Below are positions 15,886 to 25,137 of a stretch of 64,000 nucleotides of DNA, piece by piece; the first letter of the stretch is position 1, and the number at the start of each line of letters is the position of its first letter. Below the pieces are notes generated by a model, which saw only the letters and a list, made by a program, of their open reading frames with translations, was not told where the DNA came from and ran no database searches. The DNA is taken from contig CAZMBP010000095.1 of the NCBI GenBank assembly GCA_964564545.1, forward strand, positions 62,001 to 126,000. Direction: 5' to 3'. Source of the stretch: CAJQQY01 sp964564545. Lineage in GTDB: Bacteria > Bacteroidota > Bacteroidia > Chitinophagales > Saprospiraceae. A program made the position numbers and the translations under genes.

Positions 15886-18800
15886 TTGTTATTTCATCAA
15901 AACATAAAGTCTATTATCCATAACTCACTTTATCACGGCGTGCGAGGATTATTTATTTCGTTTTTAATGTTGCTTTTTGGAAGTTCACTTTTTGCTCAAG
16001 TTGGCAAAGTGACTAAACAATCTTTGTTCCCAGTAAAGATAAATAAGCAATGGGGAATGATGAACTCCGAAGGGAAAGTGGTAATTCAACCTCAATATGA
16101 TGCTATCGGTGAATTTAAAGAATATGGATACGCAGTCATGCAACGAAATGATAGAGTTGGTTTAGTCAATAAATATGGCCGTGAAGTTCTTTCTCCAGAA
16201 TATGATGATATTAAAATTTTAGATTCTTTACTTTTTGCCGTTTTGGATGTGTCGGATTGGAAAGTAGTAAATGTGCGAGGTAAAGTGATCTTAAATAACG
16301 GTTACGATCAAGTTCATATTTGGAAAAGAAAATTTATTGGTTTTAGACAGAATAGAAAATGGGGTATTGCGAATCTTGAAGGTGAAATTATTACTAGTCC
16401 AAAATATGATGAAATTGAATTTTTGGACAACGAATTTTTTCAAACTAAAATCGACGACAAATTAGGATTGGTGGCAAACGATGGAAAAGAAATTCTTGCC
16501 AACGAATCTTCCCAAATTGAAATTTACAATCCTCAACTTTTCTTTTTCCAAAAAAATAAAAAATGGGGTGCTGTCAATCAAAAAGGACAACAGCTAATTC
16601 GTCCTTCCTTTCGATCATTTTTTACTCTTTCCGATAATTTTATAAAACTCATTGCGAATAGCCGAGTGTACTTGTACTCAGTTCCCCAAGAGAAAATTAT
16701 TACCAAAGGTCAATATGAGACTTATTATACTTTTTCCAAAAAGCATGTGCTGTGTAAAAATAAGCGAAAACTAGGTTTGATTGATTGGTTTGGAAAAACA
16801 TTGTTAGATGTGAAATACGATGAGATTCAATCTTACGGAAATAACCAATTTCGAGTAAGTAAAAAAGGAAAGTGGGGAGTGGTTGCAGCTGGCGACCAAG
16901 TTATTGTTCCTTTCGAGTATGATTATATTGCTCCTTTAAAATCAAAAATGTGTGTGGTCAAAAAGAATGGGAAGTTGGGGATTGTCAGCATTGATGGACA
17001 GGAACAAGTATTCCCTAAGTATGATAAAATAAGTATTGAAAGTAATAAGAAAGTAAAAGCATTCCAAGGTGAAGTTTTTACTGTTCTCACTTTTGATGAT
17101 AATGGAAACTTAAAAGGAGAGGATGAATTTGAGCATCATGTGAAATTAAAAATAGGAGGGAAAAAAAATAATAATAGTGCTGTAACTTCAATTGATGAAA
17201 GTGATTATCAATTAGATCAATTCGAATGGTATTACGATGCGAAGCAGGACAAGTGGGGGTTACGAAAACTAGAAGATGGAAGTGTTCATATCGAACCGGT
17301 ATTTGATTGGATTCGAATGGAGCGTGATATAAATTTCACTTTAGTAGGGATTGAAAAATGGAATAAATATTCTTTCGATAGAACCAACTATCGATTTGAT
17401 ATGGTTTTTGGATTAGTCAATAATGATAATGGATTGCTAGTGACTCCGGTGGAATTACTGGATGTGCGATTATCTGATTTTCGAAAAGGAAATCCTTCAG
17501 CGCGAGTTGTTTTTTCTAATGGCTCTCATGGATTGATTGCTGAAAATGGAGGTTACCTAGCGAAGGATTATGCCTTCATTGATAATTTCCAAGATGGAAT
17601 AGCAAGGATGAGTATGCGAGGAAAATTATCAGGGAATTTGAAAAATGAAAATAGAGGATTGGGGAAGGTCAAAAATTATTTGCGCTCAATTATGTCTCCC
17701 AACTATATGACTGATTATACGGATCATGATCAAGAATTTAAAAATGATGCTGAGCTGACATGCCATAATTGCGAGTGGGGATATATTGATACGAGTGGAC
17801 ATATTGCAGTAACTCCAAGTTATAGTTTTGTTGGAGAAATGATTAACAACATTGGAATAGTCGAAAAAGGGAAAAAAATTGGAGCTATTGATGGTTCTGG
17901 AAATGTATTGTTAGAATGTAGTTATGATCGAATTCACTTTTTGGAAAAAACAAATAACCAAATTTTGCAGGTGTATAAAAATGGATCCAAATACGGATTG
18001 ATTGATACATTAGCAGAAGTTGCAGTTGATTTGAAATACGATGAGATCGGTGAATATAATGAAGGTCGATTAGCTGTTTTGAGAAAAGGACTGTGGGGAT
18101 TTACTAACTTGCAAGGAGAGGAAATCATTCCCTGTAAATACCGAAAGATTGGAACATTTCAGGAAGGTTATGCTGCTGCTCAATTAGGAAACAAATGGGG
18201 ATTCATTGACCGCAATGGAAATATTATTGTAGAATTCAAATATCGAAGAGTTGGGAATTTTAGAAATGGCTTGGCTTGGGTAGCAACTTCTTCAGGCGTG
18301 GGATATATCAATGATCAAGGTGATAAAGTAATAATTCCAAAATTTGACAAAGCTTTTGATTTTGAAAATAACGTGGCACGAGTGGTGATTAATGGGAAGT
18401 TTGGTTTGATAAATAATTTAGGAGAATATTTTGTTAGACCAAAATATAATCACATAGGCGAATTTAATGAAATGGGACTTGCCATTATTCAAACTGGAAA
18501 GCACAAAATCCGCTATGGTTTAATTAATCAAACTGGAGATTTAATTGGAAATACTAATTACAAAAAAATATTACCATTTAAAGAAGGTCTTGCTGTGGTT
18601 CAACTCAAGAATAGATATGGATACATTGATGGTAAAGGAAAAGTTGTGGTGGAAGCAAAATATTCTAAAGCTGCCAATTTTTCTGAAGGATTAGCAGCTG
18701 TTCAAAAAAATGGAGAGTGTGGTTATATTGATAAAACAGGGAAAGAAATCATTCCTTTGACTTATTCTCGATGTTTAGATTTTGAAGATGGAAAAGCTAT

Positions 18801-19281
18801 CGTTTTTCAAGGAATGAGAAATGCAGGTGTGATCAATAAAATAGGAGAGGAGATTATTTCTCCTAGTATCAACGGTCTTGTTGGGTTCTCAAATAAGCGA
18901 GGATTGATTCGAGATCGAAGTTGGAATTATTATTATATTACTGAGGAAGCAAGGTTTTATGATGGATATTATGACTACGCTCAATCTTTCGAACATGGAA
19001 TTGCGATTGTTCAAAAAAATGGAAAATGGGGAATTATTAATCAAAATGGAATGCCTGTCATAACTCCCAAATATGATAAAATTGAACCTTTTAAAGATGG
19101 ATATGCAAAAGTTAGAATTAATGGTTTTAGTGGATTGACCAATTTAAAAGGAGAGTTAATTGTTTTGCCGGAATATGAATTTATTAGTTACGTTGGTGAA
19201 GGATTATTCAGAGTAGAGAAAGGAGATAAAGTTGGATATTTCGATTCGATGGGAGAGTGGATTTGGGAATTGCAAAATTAA
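15886..19281 (+). CDS. Secreted WG-repeat protein (about 24 repeats)
   Basis: Up to 1131 aa. The frame opens at a TTG (15886), but GTG at 15940 gives a clean signal peptide (RGLFISFLMLLFGSSLFAQ) and fits the promoter better. The mature protein is almost entirely WG repeats of about 45-50 residues with the pattern 'K-W-G-hydrophobic-hydrophobic-N/D-x-x-G-x-h-h-h-P-x-Y-D-x-I': NKQWGMMNSEGKVVIQPQYD, NRKWGIANLEGEIITSPKYD, NKWGFIDRNGNIIVEFKY, NGKWGIINQNGMPVITPKYD. I count about 24, with a degenerate stretch at ~420-620 that includes a short CHNC motif. WG repeats form beta-propeller-like or solenoid surfaces of unknown partner. No T9SS tail is seen, so the protein is probably periplasmic or surface-bound. 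Confidence 0.88.
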   Translation: MLFHQNIKSIIHNSLYHGVRGLFISFLMLLFGSSLFAQVGKVTKQSLFPVKINKQWGMMNSEGKVVIQPQYDAIGEFKEYGYAVMQRNDRVGLVNKYGREVLSPEYDDIKILDSLLFAVLDVSDWKVVNVRGKVILNNGYDQVHIWKRKFIGFRQNRKWGIANLEGEIITSPKYDEIEFLDNEFFQTKIDDKLGLVANDGKEILANESSQIEIYNPQLFFFQKNKKWGAVNQKGQQLIRPSFRSFFTLSDNFIKLIANSRVYLYSVPQEKIITKGQYETYYTFSKKHVLCKNKRKLGLIDWFGKTLLDVKYDEIQSYGNNQFRVSKKGKWGVVAAGDQVIVPFEYDYIAPLKSKMCVVKKNGKLGIVSIDGQEQVFPKYDKISIESNKKVKAFQGEVFTVLTFDDNGNLKGEDEFEHHVKLKIGGKKNNNSAVTSIDESDYQLDQFEWYYDAKQDKWGLRKLEDGSVHIEPVFDWIRMERDINFTLVGIEKWNKYSFDRTNYRFDMVFGLVNNDNGLLVTPVELLDVRLSDFRKGNPSARVVFSNGSHGLIAENGGYLAKDYAFIDNFQDGIARMSMRGKLSGNLKNENRGLGKVKNYLRSIMSPNYMTDYTDHDQEFKNDAELTCHNCEWGYIDTSGHIAVTPSYSFVGEMINNIGIVEKGKKIGAIDGSGNVLLECSYDRIHFLEKTNNQILQVYKNGSKYGLIDTLAEVAVDLKYDEIGEYNEGRLAVLRKGLWGFTNLQGEEIIPCKYRKIGTFQEGYAAAQLGNKWGFIDRNGNIIVEFKYRRVGNFRNGLAWVATSSGVGYINDQGDKVIIPKFDKAFDFENNVARVVINGKFGLINNLGEYFVRPKYNHIGEFNEMGLAIIQTGKHKIRYGLINQTGDLIGNTNYKKILPFKEGLAVVQLKNRYGYIDGKGKVVVEAKYSKAANFSEGLAAVQKNGECGYIDKTGKEIIPLTYSRCLDFEDGKAIVFQGMRNAGVINKIGEEIISPSINGLVGFSNKRGLIRDRSWNYYYITEEARFYDGYYDYAQSFEHGIAIVQKNGKWGIINQNGMPVITPKYDKIEPFKDGYAKVRINGFSGLTNLKGELIVLPEYEFISYVGEGLFRVEKGDKVGYFDSMGEWIWELQN

Positions 19282-19285
19282 ATTT

Positions 19286-19333
19286 ATTAACGGTGAATGA
19301 TTAACGGTTAACTTTTAATCATTCACCGTTAAT
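19286..19333. terminator. 19-bp perfect hairpin between convergent genes (family R5)
   Basis: ATTAACGGTGAATGATTAA at 19286-19304 is the exact inverse of 19315-19333, around a 10-base loop. It follows the WG gene stop by 4 bases and ends 2 bases before the convergent TerB-like stop. The motif recurs at 8392-8421. Confidence 0.65.
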
Positions 19334-19335
19334 TG

Positions 19336-19722
19336 TTAACTGCTAGTTAAACCATTTTCATCTAAGAATTCCAGGAAGTGGGATCTTAGAGATTTATTAA
19401 AAATCGAAATTACTCTTCCTTCTTTTTTTTCAAATCCTTCACTTGCTTTAGCGACCTCCTCCAGTAAATTCATTAAGTCATAATAACTCGGCGTTGGGCC
19501 ATTTTCTTTTAATGTATCTAATGCTTTTAAATATGCCTCTTTTAGTTCAGTTTCTTTTTTTCTTTCCCAATTAAAAGACCATTTAGCATCATCTCCCCAT
19601 GAAAATGCTGCTAATTTTTCATCTATAACTTTTATTTCTTCTTCCTGAATTAATCCATCTGCAATAGCAACTGCGTAAATAATTTCTCCAAAGGCATCAT
19701 GTAATCTTGCTTGACTGACCAT
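19336..19722 (-). CDS. TerB-like helical protein (copy 2)
   Basis: 128 aa, helical, soluble. The hallmark stretch FGEIIYAVAIADGLIQEEEI is the classical TerB first helix pair with its acidic 'ADGxxxEEE' turn; a matching C-terminal helix pair contains LLEEVAKASEGF. It is convergent with the WG-repeat gene and differs in sequence from the copies at 15357 and 21339, so it is not a recent duplicate. Function not known. Confidence 0.65.
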   Translation of the reverse strand: MVSQARLHDAFGEIIYAVAIADGLIQEEEIKVIDEKLAAFSWGDDAKWSFNWERKKETELKEAYLKALDTLKENGPTPSYYDLMNLLEEVAKASEGFEKKEGRVISIFNKSLRSHFLEFLDENGLTSS

Positions 19723-20041
19723 AAATTAGGTTTTCGATTTTGTATTAATAATAAAGATTGTTTCCATTTATAATAGAAATATAAAACTACTAGAAATCTT
19801 GTCAAATATAAAGATATCTACAATATATATCCTTCAACATTTTGATGTGAGCCGACGATAAAATTCTTGAAGATTTATTTTTAGTTTGGATTTGCTTATT
19901 TCTTTACGTATTTTGATACAGTTATTACACCCTCCTACCGATCATTTTCCAGTACCAATTTATAGAATACATTTAAGGCTGATCATCAATGCTCTACGCA
20001 TTGGATTTATGTTTTATTTAACTAAGAACTTTCTATAACTA
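19723..20041. other. Intergenic region between divergent genes
   Basis: 319 AT-rich bases between the divergent TerB-like and lipoprotein genes. I see no repeat or convincing promoter match in it. Confidence 0.5.
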
Positions 20042-21151
20042 ATGAAAAACAAGCTCCATATTACACTATGTGCAATTTTTATTATTGCACTTTTCCATTC
20101 CTGCAAAAAGGATACTAGCCCTCTAGAAGAAATTCAACCTCTAGAAGAAACACCTATTACTACTCGAGCTTATTCCCAATTTGATGTTGCTGCTGATTAT
20201 TCAAATGCTCAAAATTTTTTGATGCGAACCTATAATCATGCATTAACTGTAGCCTTGCTTTCTCCGCTAATGCATGGATTGCAAGGAGATCCCTATGTAG
20301 ATACTCGATCTTGTCCTACCATAACTGGTCCATTTCCAAATACAACTACAGGTAGTTTAGATATCATAATTGATTTTGGAACGGATTGTTATTTTACCAA
20401 TACAATTGGTGGTAGTGCTGATACAATATCAGGAATAGTGGTATTAAAAAAGTTTGGAGGGCCTATAACGGATACTGCAACAAATATTTTTTTAGAAATT
20501 GATGAATTAAAATTTAATCACCAACTTATCCGATTCGTACCAGGAAGTATATCAGGTACAGATCGAATTAAGTTTAAATTCTTCACCGGAACAGGAGGAA
20601 CGTTTAACTATAATGCATTTATTGATGGTGCATTTGGAACAAGTGCATTTGACCGCTCTCACTTTGAAATTATTAATTGCCAAACTCAAGATAGTTTATT
20701 GTTATATCCAACTTATTCAGGTCAAACAGCTTTTAACTTTGAATATATTGACCCTCATGGATCTGATCCAGTTTTCAATTATGATAGTTTGGTTCATGCT
20801 TGTTACAATGTTAACATAAGTCCAATGAAAGCATTTTATTATGATGGGGCAGCAGATACCTTGAAGAGTGATTACAATATTCGAAAGTTAGGCGATCCGT
20901 TACTTTATAAACCATTATGTAAATGGATATTTGGAGGTGATGTTATTTATGAGAATATTGAAAATGATCCTAATTTTACAGACATGGATCCTGATGATCC
21001 AGTTCTAGAGTTATTTTATGGATCTGATGAATTTGGGAATATAAGCGCCAACCAATGTGATAGGTTTATTAAAATGACAAGTTGTACAGAGTATTTGAAT
21101 GGAGCTTGTATTATGGGAGCAGATACGACTATAATTGAATGTTCCTTATAA
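20042..21151 (+). CDS. Secreted lipoprotein, unknown family
   Basis: 369 aa. The N-terminus MKNKLHITLCAIFIIALFHSCKKD is a lipoprotein signal with the acylated cysteine at 21. The mature part is beta-rich and acidic with several cysteines (RSCPTITGPFP, FGTDCYFTN, VHACYNVN, CKWIFGGDV). Segments such as GSLDIIIDFGTDC and GGTFNYNAFIDGAFG occur in uncharacterised Bacteroidota lipoproteins, but I do not recognise a named domain. It has its own terminator and no clear operon partner. Likely periplasmic or surface located. Confidence 0.75.
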   Translation: MKNKLHITLCAIFIIALFHSCKKDTSPLEEIQPLEETPITTRAYSQFDVAADYSNAQNFLMRTYNHALTVALLSPLMHGLQGDPYVDTRSCPTITGPFPNTTTGSLDIIIDFGTDCYFTNTIGGSADTISGIVVLKKFGGPITDTATNIFLEIDELKFNHQLIRFVPGSISGTDRIKFKFFTGTGGTFNYNAFIDGAFGTSAFDRSHFEIINCQTQDSLLLYPTYSGQTAFNFEYIDPHGSDPVFNYDSLVHACYNVNISPMKAFYYDGAADTLKSDYNIRKLGDPLLYKPLCKWIFGGDVIYENIENDPNFTDMDPDDPVLELFYGSDEFGNISANQCDRFIKMTSCTEYLNGACIMGADTTIIECSL

Positions 21152-21190
21152 AATTAATTTGAATATCCTTTTATGAATGATTAGCAAAGA

Positions 21191-21256
21191 CTTTATGATT
21201 TAATAAGTAAAGAAACTGATTTGGGTTTCAACTTATTAAATCATAAAGCCTTTTTT
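21191..21256 (+). terminator. Intrinsic terminator of the lipoprotein gene
   Basis: CTTTATGATTTAATAAGT (21191-21208) pairs exactly with 21231-21248; an inner GAAAC/GTTTC stem and a T-run at 21251-21256 complete a standard terminator. Confidence 0.8.
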
Positions 21257-21338
21257 ATAATTAGAGTTATTCTAAATGAAACTGATAAGGGAGAACTCAA
21301 AACGACTAATGTTCAAGAAGTAAAGCTTAATTTTCACC

Positions 21339-21830
21339 TCATTCTTCCATTTCTTCCACTTTCTCAGGAGGCAAAACCGGCTCTAACATAGGCAATGTCA
21401 TCCATTCACTTTCCGCCTTACTCACTCGACCAAAACCTAAAAATCCACCTGACGCATTGGCTACATGTTTTGCAAAACTCACGCAACTATTATAAATCTT
21501 CGCTCCATAATGAGGATCTAACTTTGGGAAAATATCATTTAGTTCAGCTAATCGCTGTGAAATATACTGCTGTCTATCAGCAGTATTGGAAGGAAGTTCA
21601 TCAATATATTTACTGAGCCGTTCATTGAAATCTATTCCTACATGTGAATAATATTCATGCAACTCTGCAGGGTTAGAGTAAGCCCTAATATTTGTTAATC
21701 TGATCGCCCATTTCTGTTCATGTTGATCAATTTTTTCATCAGCACCAGCGATGAGAATAGTGATTAAAGGTATTGCATTTAACATTTTTGTTAATTCCTC
21801 CTCATTTAGGTTGTTAAAATATTGAATCAT
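21339..21830 (-). CDS. TerB-like helical protein (copy 3)
   Basis: 163 aa, helical and soluble. The N-terminal half has LNAIPLITILIAGADEKIDQ followed by HEQKWAIRL, a TerB-type helix-turn-helix with the 'AGADEKID' turn; the C-terminal half contains VSFAKHVANASGGFLGFGRV and SKAESEW, a pattern common in larger TerB-like proteins of Bacteroidota. It ends in an acidic EEMEE tail. This is the third TerB-like gene within about 6.5 kb. Role unknown. Confidence 0.6.
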   Translation of the reverse strand: MIQYFNNLNEEELTKMLNAIPLITILIAGADEKIDQHEQKWAIRLTNIRAYSNPAELHEYYSHVGIDFNERLSKYIDELPSNTADRQQYISQRLAELNDIFPKLDPHYGAKIYNSCVSFAKHVANASGGFLGFGRVSKAESEWMTLPMLEPVLPPEKVEEMEE

Positions 21831-21952
21831 TTTCTTTAGTTTTTCTAAAAGTATTTTATCGTTTGTTAAGAAATAGCCTAGTCATAGACCTTTTGTATAT
21901 TCAAAATATCTCCAACAGCTTTAGATATGTTGGGAAGATCAAATGTCATTTT

Positions 21953-21980
21953 ATGAAAAAACAATCTTCTGTTTTTTCAT
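21953..21980. terminator. 10-bp hairpin
   Basis: ATGAAAAAAC at 21953-21962 pairs exactly with GTTTTTTCAT at 21971-21980. It lies just past the end of the small ORF at 21994-22176 and may terminate it. Confidence 0.4.
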
Positions 21981-21993
21981 CGTTTCTATTTCT

Positions 21994-22176
21994 TTATTTT
22001 TCTTTGGAAAAATTGATTTTGACTTGGTTGGAAAAGTAAATTTGAAGAATCAATTTTCGCAATAGTGTTTGTTTTTTTATCAAGATTGCTCCGCTAGCTT
22101 TTTCATTTTGCATGATTAGAACTAGAGGATGAACTAAAATAGTAATAAAAAATAGTTTTAAAAAGAGAAGCTTCAT
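21994..22176 (-). CDS. Possible small secreted peptide (60 aa)
   Basis: The short frame begins MKLLFLKLFFITILVHPLVL, a plausible signal or membrane segment, and continues to a basic tail (QNEKASGAILIKKQ, QVKINFSKEK). The start is preceded by an A/T-rich leader and the end by a hairpin. The frame is also open further upstream to 22278. No homologue comes to mind, and chance is not excluded. Confidence 0.25.
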   Translation of the reverse strand: MKLLFLKLFFITILVHPLVLIMQNEKASGAILIKKQTLLRKLILQIYFSNQVKINFSKEK

Positions 22177-22312
22177 AATTTTTTTGTTTTTAGAAGATTT
22201 TGGTGAGAAATATTCATTTATTAGAATTGAAAACCAAAACATAGGGCTATCATCAGTTTGAGTTTTAAAAAAACACATTTACTCAAATACTCATAAAATT
22301 AACCTGTATTCT

Positions 22313-22320
22313 TATATTTG
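22313..22320 (+). promoter_or_regulatory. -7 element of mutS
   Basis: TATATTTG matches TAnnTTTG 19 bases before the TTG start. No TTTG -33 box is present at the usual distance. The leader would be very short. Confidence 0.5.
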
Positions 22321-22338
22321 CAGAAAAAATAAAATACA

Positions 22339-25005
22339 TTGGCAAAGACAGGGAAAACAACGAAGAGACCTAAGAAGGTAACTCCATTAATGAAACAGTA
22401 TTTTGGAGTTAAGGAGAAATATCCAGGAGCGATTTTACTTTTTAGAGTTGGAGATTTTTACGAAACATTTAGCACAGATGCGATTACAGCATCTCAGGTT
22501 TTGGGTATTATTTTAACCAAAAGAAATAATGGGGGAGAAGATATTGAACTCGCAGGATTTCCTTATCATTCAATGGATACCTACTTGCCACGGTTGGTAA
22601 AAGCAGGTTATCGAGTAGCGATTTGTGAACAATTAGAAAAACCAAGCAAAGAGAAAAAAATAGTCAAAAGAGGAGTAACTGAAGTCGTGACCCCAGGTGT
22701 TGCAGTCAATGATAAATTACTTGACCATAAAACGAATAATTATTTAGCATCGATCCATTTTGGAAAAAGAGATGAATTGGGTGTTTCTTTTTTAGATATT
22801 TCTACTGGAGAGTTTATGGTGACAGAAGGTTCTTCTGCTTACATCGATAAATTACTTCAAAGCTTCCAGCCTTCCGAAATTATTTTTTCCAAGAAGAATA
22901 CTGCACTTTTCGAAAAGAGATTTGGAGATAAATTTTATTGTTATCCATTGGATGATTGGATTTATGCAATTGATTATACGAAGGAAAAGTTAGTAGAACA
23001 ATTTGAGGTGAGTACCTTAAAAGGTTTTGGAGTCGAGGAAATGGGAATGGCTCAAATTGCAGCAGGTGCATCTTTACACTACCTCGCCACCACTCAAAAT
23101 ACAAATCTCAAGCACATTAATTCCTTGAGCCGTATTCAACCTGATAAATATGTTTGGTTGGATCGATTTACTATTCGAAATTTGGAGTTAGCATTTAGTA
23201 ATCATCCAAGCGGAATTCCTCTGATTGATATTTTGGATAAAACGGTTTCTCCGATGGGAGCCAGACTCATGAAAAAATGGGTAGTACTTCCTTTGAAAAA
23301 TCAACGAGCAATCGAAGCACGATTAGATATGGTCGATTGGTTGATGAAAAACCATGAAAAATCTCTCGACATCGAAATGAATATTCGGCAAATAGGAGAT
23401 TTGGAAAGGTTGATTTCAAAAGTGCCGTTGGGGAAAATTAATCCTCGTGAAGTTGTTCAATTAAAGAAAGCGCTAGAAGCTATCGTTCCTACAAAAGCTT
23501 TGTTGGAAAAAAGTGATAATGCCTTTTTGCAAAAAATAGGTGACAACTTAAATCCATGTAAAAAGATCAAAGAAGAGATAGCCAAACAATTAAAAGAAGA
23601 ACCTCCTGTGAATTTGGCAAAAGGTGGAGTGATTGCAGACAATTTCAATCAAGAGCTTGACGATCTTCGACATATTGTAAAAAATAGTAAAGACTTACTC
23701 CTTGGTATTCAGCAAGATGAAGCTGAAAAGACAGGGATTGCTAATTTGAAAATTGGTTTTAATAATGTATTTGGTTACTACCTTGAAGTGACTAATAAAT
23801 ATAAAAATCAAAATCTAATTCCAGAAAATTGGATTCGGAAACAAACTTTGACGAATGCCGAAAGATACATTACAGAAGAACTAAAAGTGCTCGAGGCAAA
23901 GATCCTTGGAGCAGAGGAAAAGATTCTTGCTTTGGAAGTGAGGTTATTTGATGAACTTGTTTTTTCTATTGCAGATTATATTCAACCTGTGCAAATGAAT
24001 GCCAATTTAATAGCACAATTAGATTGTCTTTTATCCTTTGGAAAAGTAGCTACAAAAAATAATTATTGCCGCCCTGAAATTAATGATTCGATGACGATCG
24101 ATATCAAAGCTGGAAGGCATCCTGTGATTGAACAACACTTGCCGCTTGGTGAAAATTATGTTCCAAATGATGTTTACCTCGATAATGAGGAACAACAAAT
24201 CATGATGATTACGGGGCCAAACATGGCTGGTAAATCTGCGTTGCTTCGACAGACTGCACTAATTTGTCTGATGGCTCAAATGGGTTCTTTTGTCCCAGCA
24301 GAAAGTGCAAAATTAGGTTGGATTGACAAAGTGTTCACAAGGGTAGGAGCCTCTGATAATATTTCTTCTGGCGAATCTACCTTCATGGTGGAGATGAATG
24401 AGACTGCAAGTATCATGAATAATATTTCTGATCGAAGTTTGATTTTGTTGGATGAAATTGGAAGAGGAACGAGTACTTATGATGGAATCTCGATTGCTTG
24501 GGCGATTGCTGAATTTTTACATAACAATATACACCCGAAAACACTTTTTGCGACTCACTATCATGAACTGAATGAGTTGGCTAATAAATTTCCTAGAATT
24601 AAAAACTTTAATATTGCTACCAAAGAAGTTGGTCAAAAAGTAATTTTCCTTCGGAAATTAATTGCAGGAGGAAGTCATCACAGTTTCGGAATTCACGTTG
24701 CAAAGATGGCAGGAATGCCACGAAGTATTATCGAACGTGCTGCTCATATTTTAGTGCAACTCGAACAAAAATCTATTGCGAATGGAGATAATGATAATGG
24801 AGATAAATCTTTCGCGGCACAACCTGATAAAAATATTGGGAAAAAATTGGAGAAGATTTCACAACCGATGCAGCTGACTTTCTTTGATGCGAATGATCCA
24901 ATTTTAGAGGAGATAAAAGAAAACTTGTTGGATTTGGATGTGAATTCGATGACACCAATTGAGGCGATGATGAAGTTGAATGAGCTGAAGAAAAAGTTAG
25001 AGTGA
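22339..25005 (+). CDS. mutS: DNA mismatch repair protein MutS
   Basis: 888 aa, full length. It begins at a TTG codon; the basic N-terminal tail AKTGKTTKRPKKV then leads into PLMKQYFGVKEKYPGAILLF, as in other Bacteroidota MutS. The mismatch-contacting Phe-x-Glu is in RVGDFYETF (F40, E42). The Walker A is TGPNMAGKSALL (~625-636), followed by the signature around STFMVEMNETASIMNN, Walker B SLILLDEIGRGTSTYDG and the FATHYHEL switch. The clamp, lever and C-terminal dimerisation regions are present. ATG at 22390 would remove the start of the mismatch-binding domain and is less likely. Confidence 0.97.
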   Translation: MAKTGKTTKRPKKVTPLMKQYFGVKEKYPGAILLFRVGDFYETFSTDAITASQVLGIILTKRNNGGEDIELAGFPYHSMDTYLPRLVKAGYRVAICEQLEKPSKEKKIVKRGVTEVVTPGVAVNDKLLDHKTNNYLASIHFGKRDELGVSFLDISTGEFMVTEGSSAYIDKLLQSFQPSEIIFSKKNTALFEKRFGDKFYCYPLDDWIYAIDYTKEKLVEQFEVSTLKGFGVEEMGMAQIAAGASLHYLATTQNTNLKHINSLSRIQPDKYVWLDRFTIRNLELAFSNHPSGIPLIDILDKTVSPMGARLMKKWVVLPLKNQRAIEARLDMVDWLMKNHEKSLDIEMNIRQIGDLERLISKVPLGKINPREVVQLKKALEAIVPTKALLEKSDNAFLQKIGDNLNPCKKIKEEIAKQLKEEPPVNLAKGGVIADNFNQELDDLRHIVKNSKDLLLGIQQDEAEKTGIANLKIGFNNVFGYYLEVTNKYKNQNLIPENWIRKQTLTNAERYITEELKVLEAKILGAEEKILALEVRLFDELVFSIADYIQPVQMNANLIAQLDCLLSFGKVATKNNYCRPEINDSMTIDIKAGRHPVIEQHLPLGENYVPNDVYLDNEEQQIMMITGPNMAGKSALLRQTALICLMAQMGSFVPAESAKLGWIDKVFTRVGASDNISSGESTFMVEMNETASIMNNISDRSLILLDEIGRGTSTYDGISIAWAIAEFLHNNIHPKTLFATHYHELNELANKFPRIKNFNIATKEVGQKVIFLRKLIAGGSHHSFGIHVAKMAGMPRSIIERAAHILVQLEQKSIANGDNDNGDKSFAAQPDKNIGKKLEKISQPMQLTFFDANDPILEEIKENLLDLDVNSMTPIEAMMKLNELKKKLE

Positions 25006-25006
25006 T

Positions 25007-25136
25007 TTTATTGCCACAGATTACGCTGATTATCCTGATTATTATGATCCTCCCAGAATGTTTTTTTAATTATAATTAACACCTAAAAAGAGAAATCATC
25101 AAAATCATAAAATCTGCGTAATCTGCGGCAAAAAAA
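25007..25136. repeat. GCCGCAGATT palindromic element with internal segment (family R1)
   Basis: The left arm TTGCCACAGATTACGCTGAT (25011-25030) and its continuation pair with the right arm ending ATCTGCGTAATCTGCGGCAA (25112-25131). Between them lies ATTAACACCTAAAAAGAGAA (25075-25094), which reappears inverted inside the element at 28204-28328. It fills the gap between the convergent mutS and ffh genes. Confidence 0.8.
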
Positions 25137-25137
25137 A

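Noticed and set aside
15357..21830. Calling the TerB-like genes tellurite resistance
   Set aside because: No terC, terD, terZ or telA is present; the fold alone does not support that function.
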